NCBI RefSeq assembly: GCF_002086115.1
Contig: NZ_MVHJ01000001.1
Coordinates: forward strand, 62,001-126,000
Origin: Mycolicibacterium bacteremicum
GTDB taxonomy: Bacteria; Actinomycetota; Actinomycetes; Mycobacteriales; Mycobacteriaceae
Direction of reading: 5' to 3'
Length of the DNA stretch: 64,000 nucleotides
Part shown: positions 28,140-37,070 of the stretch, piece by piece
Layout of the letters: each line of letters opens with the position of its first letter
Numbering within the stretch: position 1 is the stretch's first letter
Made by a program: the position numbers and the translations under genes
Notes under the pieces: generated by a model
Told to the model about the DNA's origin: nothing
Database searches by the model: none
The model's input: only the letters and a program-made list of their open reading frames with translations

Positions 28140-29107
28140 GGGACCAGCACGATCGAGCCGACCGTGCGACGGCCCTGCAGGTCGGTGTGCGCGCGGGCCG
28201 CCTCGGCCAGCGGGTAACGCTCGCTGACGGTGATGGTGATCGAGCCGTCGGCGATGGCATTGATCAGTTCGCCCGCCCGCCACGAGAATTCGTCGGCGGT
28301 GCGGGTGTATGCACCGAGGCTGGGCCGGGTCAGGAACACCGAGCCCGCGGCGTTGAGGCGCTGCGGATCGAACGGCGGCACCGGACCGCTGGCGGCGCCG
28401 AACAATGCCAGCGTGCCGCGCACCGCCAGGCTGGCCAGGCTGGCCTCGAACGTCGAGGCGCCGACGCCGTCGTAGACCGCGGCGACCCCGCCGCCGGAGA
28501 GTCGTTTGACTGCTGCGCCGAACTCCTGGGCATCCTCGGGGTAGTCGAGCACCTCGATGGCCCCCGCCCGGCGCGACAGTTCGGCCTTCTCCGGCGTGGA
28601 CGCGGTGGTGATCACCTTGGTGCCCAGGCTGGTGGCCCACTGCGTCAGGATCAGCCCGACACCGCCCGCCCCGGCGTGCACCAGGATGGTGTCGCCCGGC
28701 CGCACGGCGTAGACCGACTTCAGCAGATAGTGCGCGGTCATCCCCTTGAGCAGGGCCGAGGCGACCTGGTCGGGGGCCACCCCCTCCGGTACGTAGGCCA
28801 CGAAATCGGCTGGGGCGACGCAATAGTCGGCGTAGGCGCCGACCGCGTTGGCGGTGACCACCCGGTCGCCGACGCGCAGTGCCGCGACGTCCTCGCCGAC
28901 GGCGGCGATGGTGCCGCACACCTCGGTGCCGGAGATGAACGGCGTCTCCCGGGGGTAGAGGCCGGACCGGAAGTAGGTGTCGATGAAGTTCACGCCGATC
29001 GCCTCGGCGCGGATCAGCACCTGGCCGGGGCCGGGGGAGGGCTCGGGCTTCTCGACGTAGGTCAGGACCTCGGGTCCGCCGGTCTGGGCGACTTCGATGG
29101 CATGCAT
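28136..29107 (-). CDS. qor: Quinone oxidoreductase, zinc-free MDR family
   Basis: The 323-residue enzyme reduces quinones with NADPH in the cytoplasm. The N-terminal GroES-like domain carries RAEAIGVNFIDTYFRSGLYP and GTEVCGTIAAVGEDV. The nucleotide-binding Rossmann domain has ILVHAGAGGVGLILTQWA (residues about 145-162). It lacks the zinc cysteines of alcohol dehydrogenases, as expected of QorA. It corresponds to Rv1454c. The ATG at 29107 gives MHAIEVAQTGGPEVL, the family beginning; the open frame extending to 30013 overlaps the ATP-grasp gene. Its start is only 18 bases from the divergent ATP-grasp start. Confidence 0.94.
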   Translation of the reverse strand: MHAIEVAQTGGPEVLTYVEKPEPSPGPGQVLIRAEAIGVNFIDTYFRSGLYPRETPFISGTEVCGTIAAVGEDVAALRVGDRVVTANAVGAYADYCVAPADFVAYVPEGVAPDQVASALLKGMTAHYLLKSVYAVRPGDTILVHAGAGGVGLILTQWATSLGTKVITTASTPEKAELSRRAGAIEVLDYPEDAQEFGAAVKRLSGGGVAAVYDGVGASTFEASLASLAVRGTLALFGAASGPVPPFDPQRLNAAGSVFLTRPSLGAYTRTADEFSWRAGELINAIADGSITITVSERYPLAEAARAHTDLQGRRTVGSIVLVP

Positions 29108-29113
29108 ACCCCC

Positions 29114-29128
29114 TATCATCCACGTGTG
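29114..29128 (+). promoter_or_regulatory. -10 element for a leaderless GTG start
   Basis: TATCAT (29114-29119) is followed by six bases and then the GTG at 29126. The spacing places the transcription start at the first base of the codon. There is no room for a ribosome site, because the divergent qor start is only 18 bases away. Confidence 0.6.
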
Positions 29129-30064
29129 AAGCTCGCCCGGCCCGACCTGTTCCACCCGCGCATCGTTTTCGCCAGTTGTGCCGCGCTTCCCGAGGGCGAC
29201 AGTGACGACGAAGGTCTGGTCCGTGCGCTGCGCGAGCGCGGGCTGCACGTGCACTGGCTGGCGTGGGACGACCCGGCCACCCTGGACGCCGATCTGGTGG
29301 TGCTGCGGGCGACCTGGGACTACACCGAACGCATCACCGAGTTCCTGGCCTGGACACGTGCGGTCCGTAATCTGCTGAACCCGCCGGACATGGTCGCCTG
29401 GAACACCGACAAGCACTATCTGCTGGACCTCGCCGATGACGGACTGCCGATCGTGCCGACGCACTACTTCGCGGCCGACGAGACGGTCCGGGTACCGGCG
29501 GGCGAGGTCGTCGTCAAACCGGCGGTGGGCGCCGGCTCGGTGGGCGCGCAGCGGTTCGTCGATGCCCAGGCGGCACTGGCCCATGCCGCCCGGCTGCAGG
29601 CCGAGGCGCGGGCCGTGCTGGTGCAGCCCTACGACCCGCGCATCGCTGTCGGCGAGACGGCACTGGTGTTCCTCAACGGGGCGCCCTCGCACGCGTTCAC
29701 CAAGGGGCCGATCCTGCCGCCCGCCGGGCGGGGCCCAGAGTTCGAGGAGACCGGTACCTTCGCCGCGGAGAAACTCGGCGCCGCCGACCCGGCCGACGAG
29801 GTGTGGGAGGTGGGCCACGCCGCGGTGGCGGCGGCCACCCGGCGCTTCGGCATCGCCGGCGGCGACCTGCTCTACGCCCGGGTCGACGTCATCGGCGGCG
29901 CCGAGGAACCACGGCTGCTGGAGCTGGAACTGGTCGAGCCGTCGCTGGGATTCCGGCAACTCGCCGCGGCCGAGAAGCAGCGCGCCGAGCGCGCATACGC
30001 GGTCGGGGTCCACACGGCGCTGCAGCGGCTGGGACTCGGTCCGCTGTCACATCGCGACCACTAG
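29126..30064 (+). CDS. ATP-grasp domain protein, Rv1455-position
   Basis: The 312-residue cytoplasmic protein has an N-terminal pre-ATP-grasp region with DLVVLRATWDYTERI. The ATP-grasp fold follows, with the lysine-bearing strand EVVVKPAVGAGSVGAQ, the hinge VLVQPYDPRIAVGETALVFLNG, and metal-binding LLYARVDVIGG...LELELVEPSLGF. It resembles the STM4014/RimK-like, glutathione-synthetase-type ligases that join a carboxylate to an amine or thiol. The substrate is unknown. A start 28007 upstream would run across qor and is rejected. A TATCAT-N6-GTG arrangement suggests a leaderless transcript. The MmcQ/YjbR gene follows. Confidence 0.8.
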   Translation: MKLARPDLFHPRIVFASCAALPEGDSDDEGLVRALRERGLHVHWLAWDDPATLDADLVVLRATWDYTERITEFLAWTRAVRNLLNPPDMVAWNTDKHYLLDLADDGLPIVPTHYFAADETVRVPAGEVVVKPAVGAGSVGAQRFVDAQAALAHAARLQAEARAVLVQPYDPRIAVGETALVFLNGAPSHAFTKGPILPPAGRGPEFEETGTFAAEKLGAADPADEVWEVGHAAVAAATRRFGIAGGDLLYARVDVIGGAEEPRLLELELVEPSLGFRQLAAAEKQRAERAYAVGVHTALQRLGLGPLSHRDH

Positions 30065-30080
30065 CGGCGATCGGATCGCA

Positions 30081-30419
30081 GTGTTCGATGCCGATGATGT
30101 GCAGCGGATCGCGCTGTCGCTGCCCGACACCCGCGAGAAGGAGCGTTGGGGGCACCCGACGTTCGACGTCGCGGGCAAGATGTTCCTCACCATTCCCGAC
30201 GATCAGACGTCCTTCGCGGTGCGCTGCCCGCGGTTCGATCGTGTGGAGCTGATCGCCGCCGAACCACACAAGTTCTGGGTGCCGCCGCACGAAGCGGCAT
30301 CGGCATGGGTACGGGTCCGGCTCGGCGCGCTTGAGGACGCCGACGAGTTGCACGACATCATCGTGGACTCGTGGCGGCAGGCGGCCCCGAGCAGACTCAT
30401 CGACAGCGACGGTTCCTGA
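30081..30419 (+). CDS. MmcQ/YjbR-family protein
   Basis: The 112-residue protein has the MmcQ/YjbR fold, small proteins related to type II secretion chaperones and DNA-binding CyaY-like folds. The typical motifs are IALSLPDTREKERWGHPTFDVAGKMF (shortened here), FAVRCPRFDRVELI and WVPPHEAASAWVRVRL, with DSWRQAAPSRL at the end. The GTG at 30081 gives the usual length. It lies 16 bases after the ATP-grasp gene. Its TGA stop is followed at once by the reverse-strand stop of the ABC ATPase (TGATCA). Molecular function is unknown. Confidence 0.82.
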   Translation: MFDADDVQRIALSLPDTREKERWGHPTFDVAGKMFLTIPDDQTSFAVRCPRFDRVELIAAEPHKFWVPPHEAASAWVRVRLGALEDADELHDIIVDSWRQAAPSRLIDSDGS

Positions 30420-31475
30420 TCACGCCGGGTCGGCGAGGCGCACCCCGGTCTGCACGTCGAACCGGTGCACATCGCGCGCGGACAGTTCGACGGTCGACCC
30501 GACCGGGATGTCGCTCAGGGCGGCCGCGTCGACGACGCTGGTCAGCTGGTGATCGGCGGCGCGCAGCGTGACGATGGCGCGCGGGCCGAGCAGTTCGATG
30601 AGTTCGACCACCGCGGAAGCTTGCGCGCTCGGGGTCAGGACGAGGTCATCGGCGCGTACCCCGATGGTGACCGCGCCGGCGTCCGGCCCGCCGACCTCGA
30701 TGCGCACACCGCCGGCGGTGCGCAGCTGCCCGGCGGTGACCGCACCGTCGATCAGGTTCATCTTCGGGCTGCCCACGAAGGTGGCCACAAAGGTGTCCGC
30801 CGGCCGCCGGTAAACCTCCGCCGGCGGGCCGGCCTGGGCGATCCGACCGTCACGCATCACCACGATGCGATCCGACAGCGTCATCGCCTCCTCCTGATCG
30901 TGTGTGACGTAGAGCGAGGTGATGCCCAATTTGCGTTGCAGGCGCAGCAGTTCGGTGCGGGTCTCCACCCGCAGCTTGGCATCGAGGTTGCTCAGCGGCT
31001 CGTCGAACAGGAACACCGCGGGCTCGCGGATGATGGCCCGGCCGATGGCGACACGCTGCTGCTGACCGCCGGACAGGTCCTTGGGTTTGCGCTCGACCAG
31101 CTTGCCCAGGCCCAATGACTCGGCGACCTCATCGGCCCGGCGCAGCGCCTCGTCGCGGGAGGTCCGCTTGGCCCGCAACGGAAATGCGATGTTCTCCCGC
31201 ACCGTCAGATGCGGGTAGAGGGCGTAGTTCTGGAACACCATCGCGATATCGCGATCCTTGGGCTCCAGGTGCGTGACATCGCGGTCGCCGATGTGGATGG
31301 TGCCGCTGCTGACCTGCTCGAGGCCGGCCAGCATCCGCAGCGATGTGGTCTTGCCGCAGCCCGACGGGCCGACCAGGACGGTCATGCTGCCGTCGGCCAG
31401 TTCCAGATCGAGATCCGAGACCACGGTCGCCGTCCCGTAGGACTTGCCGACCCGTGTGAAAGTCACCGATGCCAT
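30420..31475 (-). CDS. Sugar ABC transporter ATPase (UgpC/MsmK type)
   Basis: The 351-residue ATPase energises import for the permease pair just upstream. It has Walker [16 protein letters not shown]-loop [13 protein letters not shown], signature [15 protein letters not shown], Walker [16 protein letters not shown] and H-loop [12 protein letters not shown]-terminal OB-type regulatory (TOBE) domain of about 115 residues completes the MalK/UgpC form. It is the last gene of the kinase-to-ATPase operon, 21 bases after the permease stop. It stops back-to-back with the MmcQ/YjbR gene. The substrate is inferred to be a sugar or polyol. Confidence 0.93.
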   Translation of the reverse strand: MASVTFTRVGKSYGTATVVSDLDLELADGSMTVLVGPSGCGKTTSLRMLAGLEQVSSGTIHIGDRDVTHLEPKDRDIAMVFQNYALYPHLTVRENIAFPLRAKRTSRDEALRRADEVAESLGLGKLVERKPKDLSGGQQQRVAIGRAIIREPAVFLFDEPLSNLDAKLRVETRTELLRLQRKLGITSLYVTHDQEEAMTLSDRIVVMRDGRIAQAGPPAEVYRRPADTFVATFVGSPKMNLIDGAVTAGQLRTAGGVRIEVGGPDAGAVTIGVRADDLVLTPSAQASAVVELIELLGPRAIVTLRAADHQLTSVVDAAALSDIPVGSTVELSARDVHRFDVQTGVRLADPA

Positions 31476-31496
31476 GCCTGTTACAACCTCACTTGT

Positions 31497-32345
31497 CTAG
31501 TACTTGACCGCGCCGCCGCTGATCCCCTGGACCAGGCGTCGCTGGATGAAGAAGCTGGCGATCACCACCGGGATGATCGCGATCATGATGGCCGCGCTCA
31601 TGGTGCCGATCTGTACACCGCGGAAGGTGTTGAAGTTCGCGATGGCCACCGGCAGGATCGCGGCGTTGCCGGGGGCCAGGATCAGCCCGTAGAACAGGTC
31701 GTTCCACGACAGCGTGAACCCGAAGATGCCGGCGGCGCCGATGCCCGGGTACACCTGCGGCAACACCACCAGCCGGAACGCCTGCCAGCGGGTGAATCCG
31801 TCGACCCGGGCCTGCTCCTCCAGGGATGCGGGCACAGCCTCGAAGAATCCGATCAGGAACCATGTCACCAGGGGCAGGACGAAGGACAGGTGCGCGAAGA
31901 TCACCGGGGCGATGGTGTCGGTCAACCGCAGCGCGTGCGCCATGGTCAGGAATGGGAACACCATGACCGCCGGCGGAACCACCTGCGCGGCAAGCATTCC
32001 GAAGCGGGTCAGCGAACCGCCGGCTCGATACTTGGCGATCACGTAGGCACCCATGCTGCCGACCACCAGGCTGATCGACACGGTGATCACCCCGACGAGC
32101 GCGCTGCGCCCGGCCGCAGCGAACACCCCGGAGTCGAACACCGCCTGCCAGTTGGCCAGGTTCGGGGTGAACGCGATCAGGAACGGTTCCGACATCTGTT
32201 CGGGGGTCTTGAAACTGGCCAGCGCCACCCAGGCGATGGGGAACAGCACGAAGATGAACGCGGCGGCCAGGAAGGCGATACGCAATGTCTCCAGCGGGCC
32301 GCTGGGGCGAGCGAAGCGACGGGAACTGATGGTACGAGCGCTCAT
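31497..32345 (-). CDS. Sugar ABC transporter permease (MalG type)
   Basis: The 282-residue inner-membrane permease has six TM segments and the EAA loop EEQARVDGFTRWQAFRLVVLPQVYPGIG (residues about 190-217) that docks on the ATPase. Its N-terminus is MSARTISSRRFARPSG with ATG at 32345, overlapping the stop of the upstream permease as ATGA. The frame upstream to 32738 overlaps that permease and is not used. It pairs with the MalF-type permease to form the translocation channel. Regulation is presumably by the DeoR protein encoded at the far end of the locus. Confidence 0.92.
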   Translation of the reverse strand: MSARTISSRRFARPSGPLETLRIAFLAAAFIFVLFPIAWVALASFKTPEQMSEPFLIAFTPNLANWQAVFDSGVFAAAGRSALVGVITVSISLVVGSMGAYVIAKYRAGGSLTRFGMLAAQVVPPAVMVFPFLTMAHALRLTDTIAPVIFAHLSFVLPLVTWFLIGFFEAVPASLEEQARVDGFTRWQAFRLVVLPQVYPGIGAAGIFGFTLSWNDLFYGLILAPGNAAILPVAIANFNTFRGVQIGTMSAAIMIAIIPVVIASFFIQRRLVQGISGGAVKY

Positions 32346-33211
32346 CGGGCCGCACTCCTCTCGGCGGCGCGGTTGCGCTCCATCGCCCGGAACGCCACCA
32401 CGATGACAGCCAGCACCAGCACCAGCACGATGAAGGCCATGGCGCTGGCCTGGGCCAGCCGGAAGAACTGGATGCCCTCCAGATACATGTAGTACTGCAG
32501 GGTCTGGGTGTCGGTGCCGGGCCCGCCGCGGGTGGTCGCGTAGACGTACTCGAACACCCGCAGCGCGTCCAGGCCGCGCAGCAGCACCGCGACGGTCAGC
32601 ACCGGGGCCAGCATCGGGATCAGCACCCGGCGCAGCCGGTACACCGGGCCGGCGCCGTCCACCTTGGCCGCCTCCATGGGCTGTTTGGGCATCGATTCCA
32701 GCCCGGCCAGGATCAACAACACCATGAACGGCGTCCACTGCCAGACATCGATGAAGGCCAGTGTCAGCAGGGCCTTGCCGGCCCCGAAGAAGTCGTAGTC
32801 GGCGCCGACGGCGTGCAGCAGGGCCGGCACCGCGCCGATCTGGTCGTTGAGCAGGAAGCGGAAGATCAAGCCGACCGCGATGGGGGTGATGAACATCGGC
32901 GCCAGCACGATCGCCCGGGACAGGTCCTTGGCCCAGCGCTGTTGATGCAGGGCCAGCGCCAGCGCGAAACCGAGGACCAGTTCGGCGCTGACGGCGATCA
33001 GCACGTAGAGCGCGGTGGTGGCGAAGGCCTCCCAGAATGCGGAGTTCGACAGTGCGGCGGTGAAGTTGGTGGCGCCGACGAAGTCGGGTTGGCCGCGATC
33101 GGTCAGCTTGTAGTCGGTCACTGACAGATACGCCGCGTAGCAGAGCGGGAATCCGACGGCCACGGCGAACAGGGCGAGCAGCGGCATGAGCATGCCGTAT
33201 CGGAATTTCAC
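32342..33211 (-). CDS. Sugar ABC transporter permease (MalF type)
   Basis: The 289-residue permease has six TM segments. Its EAA-loop sequence is MEAAKVDGAGPVYRLRRVLIPMLAP (a little longer than shown), preceded by DVWQWTPFMVLLILAGLESMP. The GTG at 33211 (VKFRYGMLMPLLALF) starts just before TM1. The longer frame to 33337 would overlap the binding-protein gene and starts with a poor sequence. Its stop overlaps the next permease start by four bases. It is the first permease downstream of the solute-binding protein, 49 bases away. Confidence 0.88.
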   Translation of the reverse strand: MKFRYGMLMPLLALFAVAVGFPLCYAAYLSVTDYKLTDRGQPDFVGATNFTAALSNSAFWEAFATTALYVLIAVSAELVLGFALALALHQQRWAKDLSRAIVLAPMFITPIAVGLIFRFLLNDQIGAVPALLHAVGADYDFFGAGKALLTLAFIDVWQWTPFMVLLILAGLESMPKQPMEAAKVDGAGPVYRLRRVLIPMLAPVLTVAVLLRGLDALRVFEYVYATTRGGPGTDTQTLQYYMYLEGIQFFRLAQASAMAFIVLVLVLAVIVVAFRAMERNRAAERSAAR

Positions 33212-33260
33212 CTGCGCCGCCCCCGCCGGGTGCCGGTTGTGACCGCCGGATTCCCTACTG

Positions 33261-34559
33261 TCACTGCTGGATCCGCTCCGCTGCTGCCTGCGCATCGCGC
33301 AGTGCGTCGGCGACGCTCTTGTTCCCGGCGGCGGCATCGTTGAGCTCGGTGCCCACGGCCTGGATCATCTCCTCGCCGCCCTTGCCCTGGGTCAGCGGGG
33401 CAGCATCGGCCAGGATCTCACCGACGGTCTTGTAGTAGTCCGCGCCGTACCCGTCGGCCAGCACCTTCTCGTTGGTCAGCGACCCCTTCCGGATCACCGC
33501 CCCACCGTCGGCGACACGCTCGGCGTCGATTTCGGGGGAGGTCACCCAGGACGCGAACGCCCATGCCGCGTCGGCCGCCCCGGAGTTGGCCGGGATCGCC
33601 CAGCTCCACAGTCCGAGTGCGGATTTGCCGCCCGGAATGGGAGCCAGCGCGAACTGTCCGGCGCGTTCGCCGGAGGCACCCTCGGGATCGTTGAGCGCGG
33701 GCAGGTTCCAGTTGTAGCCGATCATCGAGGCCGCGTTGCCGCCCGACACCGAGCGGAACGCCTCGTCGAATCCCCAGGCCAGGCTGTTGGCCGGGGCGGC
33801 CGTCTTGTAGGTCTCGATGTAGGCCTCCAGCGCGCGGGCGGCTTCGGGGGTGTCCAGCGTGGGCTTGCCGTCCTCGCCGTAGATCGAACCGCCCGCGGCG
33901 AACAGCCAGTTGGCCCATTCCTCGAAGATCTTGTAGCCGCGCTGGGGCTGCATCGCGATACCGGCCCGGTCGCCGGTCTTGAGCCGCTGCGAGGTGGAGA
34001 CCAGGGCGTCCAGATCGGTCGGTACGCTCAGGCCGGCGGCCGCCAGATCGCCGGTGTTGTAGATGTATCCGAGCGCGTAGTTGTAGAACGGAACCCCGTA
34101 GGTGGCACCGTCGACATCGGTGATGGCGGTGAGCGAGTCGAAGAAGTCGTCCGGCTGATATCCGGTGGTGGCCGCGATGCGGTCGCCCAGCGGCTCCAGG
34201 AATCCGGCGTCGGCGAAGTCGTCCATCCACGGGTTGTCCACGACGATCAGGTCGTAGGCGGGCTCGGACGCCTGGAACGAGGACACCAGCCGGTCGCGCA
34301 TCTGGTCGAACGTCATGGTCTCGATCGCGACGTTGATGTCGGGGTACTTCTGGTTGAACTGTCCGACAAGGCCTTTGACGATGTCGGTGTCGGGCACGTT
34401 CTCCATCAGCACCCGGACGGTGGCGCTGGTGTCGGTGGGGACATCGCCCACACCGGAGGAGGTCTGCTCGCCGGAGCCGCCGCTGCCTGCGCAACCGGCG
34501 AGGGTGAGGCTGGTGGCGGCGATGATCGCGGTCAACCAGCGCGAGGTCGGAATTTTCAT
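33261..34559 (-). CDS. Sugar-binding lipoprotein of the ABC importer
   Basis: The 432-residue solute-binding protein is lipid-anchored outside the membrane: signal peptide with LAGC (Cys23), a Gly/Ser-rich linker, then a family 1 (MalE-like) two-lobe fold. Typical blocks are FNQKYPDINVAIETMTFDQM, DLIVVDNPWMDDFADAGFLEPL and GVPFYNYALGYIYN, plus the hinge-side ALGLWSWAIPANS. GAGG lies three to four bases before the ATG at 34559. It fixes the specificity of the transporter; aromatic residues (Trp at GYNWNLP and Trp in EEWANWLF) suggest a carbohydrate or polyol ligand. The exact ligand is unknown. Confidence 0.92.
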   Translation of the reverse strand: MKIPTSRWLTAIIAATSLTLAGCAGSGGSGEQTSSGVGDVPTDTSATVRVLMENVPDTDIVKGLVGQFNQKYPDINVAIETMTFDQMRDRLVSSFQASEPAYDLIVVDNPWMDDFADAGFLEPLGDRIAATTGYQPDDFFDSLTAITDVDGATYGVPFYNYALGYIYNTGDLAAAGLSVPTDLDALVSTSQRLKTGDRAGIAMQPQRGYKIFEEWANWLFAAGGSIYGEDGKPTLDTPEAARALEAYIETYKTAAPANSLAWGFDEAFRSVSGGNAASMIGYNWNLPALNDPEGASGERAGQFALAPIPGGKSALGLWSWAIPANSGAADAAWAFASWVTSPEIDAERVADGGAVIRKGSLTNEKVLADGYGADYYKTVGEILADAAPLTQGKGGEEMIQAVGTELNDAAAGNKSVADALRDAQAAAERIQQ

Positions 34560-34614
34560 GGTCCTCACTTTTCTTTGTCCGAGTGGATCGAGCGTGCGTG
34601 GGGGATCGGTCGGC

Positions 34615-35400
34615 TCAATCCATGTAGGCACCGCCGTTGACGGACAGTGCTTCTCCGGTGATGAACCGGGCATCCTCGGAGACCAGGAACGCCACCGCGC
34701 GCGCGACGTCATCGGGCGTCTGCAGGCGGCCCAGCGGCGTCGCATCAATCCAGGACTGCCGGACCCCGTCCGGGGTGGAGCCGCTGAGCGTGGCCTCCCA
34801 CTCCAATTCGCGGGTCTGCATCGGGGTGGCGACGAATCCGGGGCACACGCTGTTGACCGTGATGTGGTGGGCGGCGAGTTCGAACGCCATCGCCTGGGTG
34901 AGGCCCAGCACGCCGAACTTGGAGGCCACATAGTCGGCCAGGAACGGCACGCGGCCCTGCTTGGCGGCCATCGATGCGGTGTTGACGATGGTGCCGCGCA
35001 CGCCGGTGCGGATCATCGCGCGGGCGGCGGCCTGTCCGCACAGGAACACGCCCTTGAGGTTGATGTCCAGGCTGCGGTCGAGTTGTTCGACCGAGACATC
35101 GACGAAGCTGGCCATCGCCGAGATCCCGGCGTTGCTGACCCAGGCGTGCAGCCCCAGTCGGTCGGCCACGTCATCGGCCAGCGCGGTGGCGGCGGCGGCA
35201 TCGGTGACATCGAGGCGGGCCGCCTCGTGGCCGGACCCGGTGAGACCGGCACGGGTGTCCTCGGCGGCGTCGGCGTCGATATCGGAGACGATGACCCGCC
35301 ACCCGCGCTGGGCCAGGGTGCCGGCGATGGCCCGGCCGATACCGGATCCGGCGCCGGTGACGACGACGGTCTGGGTGCTGGATGCTGCGGGGGTGGTCAT
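34615..35400 (-). CDS. Short-chain dehydrogenase/reductase
   Basis: The 261-residue classical SDR has the cofactor motif TGAGSGIGRA (residues about 15-24), NAGI near residue 88, the active-site serine in VNTASMAAKQG and the catalytic YVASK. SDIDAD after the first strand (Asp acidic position) favours NAD over NADP. It probably oxidises a polyol or sugar alcohol to a ketose, which the adjacent FGGY kinase would phosphorylate; this is inferred from order only. Its start codon overlaps the kinase stop. The protein ends NGGAYMD. The binding-protein gene starts 55 bases after its stop. Confidence 0.92.
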   Translation of the reverse strand: MTTPAASSTQTVVVTGAGSGIGRAIAGTLAQRGWRVIVSDIDADAAEDTRAGLTGSGHEAARLDVTDAAAATALADDVADRLGLHAWVSNAGISAMASFVDVSVEQLDRSLDINLKGVFLCGQAAARAMIRTGVRGTIVNTASMAAKQGRVPFLADYVASKFGVLGLTQAMAFELAAHHITVNSVCPGFVATPMQTRELEWEATLSGSTPDGVRQSWIDATPLGRLQTPDDVARAVAFLVSEDARFITGEALSVNGGAYMD

Positions 35401-36884
35401 GGCCGGGCCTTTCGGGCGATGCGGTGGGATATCGGGGTGAGCACGTCGCCGAGTTCACGCCACTGGGCGTAGGCCTCGGCGTACCGGTCGACGTGATCGG
35501 GGTTCGGGACGACGGGTTCGCCGACGGTCTGGAACATCGCGGTGCTGTCCCAGCCGTCCAGCAGGCCGGTGCCGACCGCGGCGATCACCGCGGCGCCCAG
35601 GGAGGCACCGGGATGGCCGATGATCGGTGCGAGCGGGGTGCCGAGCACATCGGCGAGGATCTGCTTCCACAGCACCGATTTGCTGCCGCCGTTGGTGACC
35701 AGCGCGCGGTGCAGCGGCACGCCCATGGCGGCGAAGACCTCGGTGTGGTGTTTGAAGCCGAAGGCGATGGCCTCCAGCACCGACCGGTACATGTCGGCAC
35801 GGGTGTGGGCGAGGTCGAGCCCCACGAAGGCGCCGCGCAGATCCGGGTCGTGCAGCGGGCTCTTCTCGCCGAGGAAGTACGGCAGGCAGAGGATCTCGGC
35901 CGGGGCACGGGTGTCGGCCTCGTCGTCCAGGGCGACCAGGTCGACGCCGCCGGACAGGGTCTGGAACCAGCGGATCAGACTGCCGCTGGTGGCCATGCAG
36001 CCGTTGGGCAGCCAGCGGCCGGGTACCGGGTGGGCGTCCAGGTACAGCCGGGCGTCGATGACCGGTGTGTCCGCGGCGGCCAGAATGTCCCCGGCGCCAC
36101 CGAGTTTGACCAGCCAGTCACCCTCGGCGTTGATGCCCGCGGCATAGGCCGACAGCACGTGGTCCGCACCGCCCACGATGAGGGGTAGGCCGGCGGCCAG
36201 TCCGGTCGCCTCGGCAGCCGCGGCGCTCAACTCGCCCGCCCGGGTGCCCGGCGCCAGCACCGGCGGCACCAGCTCGCCGGCCAGCCCGGCGGCGGTGTAC
36301 ATCGGGTCGAAGCGGCCACCGTCGACGGTGCCCAGGCCCGACTCCAGCGCCCAGTTCAGCTCGACATGGGCGGGCGCACCGAGGGCCATCAGCACCCAGT
36401 CGTAGGAACCGACCAGATGCGCAGTGCGACTCCAGGTTTCGGGCTCGTGGCGCCGCAGCCACAGCGCGGTCGGGGCGACCGACTGCTGGGTGATCGCCGA
36501 TCCGGTGGCACGCAGGACGACGTCATCGTCGAGGGTGTTGCGCAACTCGGTGATCTCGGCCGTGGCGCGTGCGTCGTTCTGCAGCAGCGCCCGTCGCACG
36601 GGCGCGCCGTCGCGATCCACCGGCACGACGGCCGGCACCATCCCGGTGGTGGCCAGGGCGGCGATCCGGTCCGGGCCGACGCCGGATTCGGCGAGCACGG
36701 CACGGATCCCGGCGTGCACGTTGTGCAGCCACTGGGTGGGGTCGGCCTCGGCGCGACCGGGGGCGTCGGAGAACAGCCGCGCATCCTGGGTGGACTGGGC
36801 GACGATGCGCGCGCGGGCGATGTCGACGAGCACGGTTTTGGTACCGGTGGTGCCGATATCAATGCCGATGGTGAACTCCGGCAT
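35397..36884 (-). CDS. FGGY-family carbohydrate kinase
   Basis: The 495-residue kinase has the FGGY two-domain ASKHA fold. Phosphate-1 loop is IGIDIGTTGTKTVLVD at the N-terminus, GGADHVLSAYAAG lies mid-protein, and VTNGGSKSVLWKQILADVLG is the family's second signature near residue 405. It resembles xylulokinase or gluconokinase-like members, but the substrate is not set by these motifs. It is first in the leftward operon kinase-SDR-binding protein-permeases-ATPase, with a stop overlapping the SDR start. It faces the divergent BtpA gene across a regulatory gap with several inverted repeats. Confidence 0.92.
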   Translation of the reverse strand: MPEFTIGIDIGTTGTKTVLVDIARARIVAQSTQDARLFSDAPGRAEADPTQWLHNVHAGIRAVLAESGVGPDRIAALATTGMVPAVVPVDRDGAPVRRALLQNDARATAEITELRNTLDDDVVLRATGSAITQQSVAPTALWLRRHEPETWSRTAHLVGSYDWVLMALGAPAHVELNWALESGLGTVDGGRFDPMYTAAGLAGELVPPVLAPGTRAGELSAAAAEATGLAAGLPLIVGGADHVLSAYAAGINAEGDWLVKLGGAGDILAAADTPVIDARLYLDAHPVPGRWLPNGCMATSGSLIRWFQTLSGGVDLVALDDEADTRAPAEILCLPYFLGEKSPLHDPDLRGAFVGLDLAHTRADMYRSVLEAIAFGFKHHTEVFAAMGVPLHRALVTNGGSKSVLWKQILADVLGTPLAPIIGHPGASLGAAVIAAVGTGLLDGWDSTAMFQTVGEPVVPNPDHVDRYAEAYAQWRELGDVLTPISHRIARKARP

Positions 36885-36910
36885 GCCATCCCTTCGGTCG
36901 GTCGCTGCGT

Positions 36911-36930
36911 TTGTGGCAGTGGGACCACAA
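36911..36930. promoter_or_regulatory. Inverted repeat in the divergent kinase/BtpA promoter
   Basis: TTGTGG-N8-CCACAA is a perfect 6-bp inverted repeat 27 bases upstream of the kinase ATG. The gap also has CTCACAATAGATGAG (36949-36963) and TGTGATTTAGTAACA (37002-37016). These repeated TGTGA/TCACA-type elements resemble the palindrome before the DeoR gene and are candidate operators for it. Confidence 0.55.
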
Positions 36931-37070
36931 TACTGACTCTGTTATATTCTCACAATAGATGAGCGGCAATCACGAAATATCACGGGAAACCCCTGGATTC
37001 ATGTGATTTAGTAACATACGTTTAACCCATACAGCTCGGAAACACAGCAAGAGAAGCGGAGAGGCATCCC

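Noticed and set aside
28007..29125. Upstream extension of the ATP-grasp gene
   Set aside because: It lies opposite qor and over the DUF4349 3' end, and a GTG with a -10 element exists at 29126.
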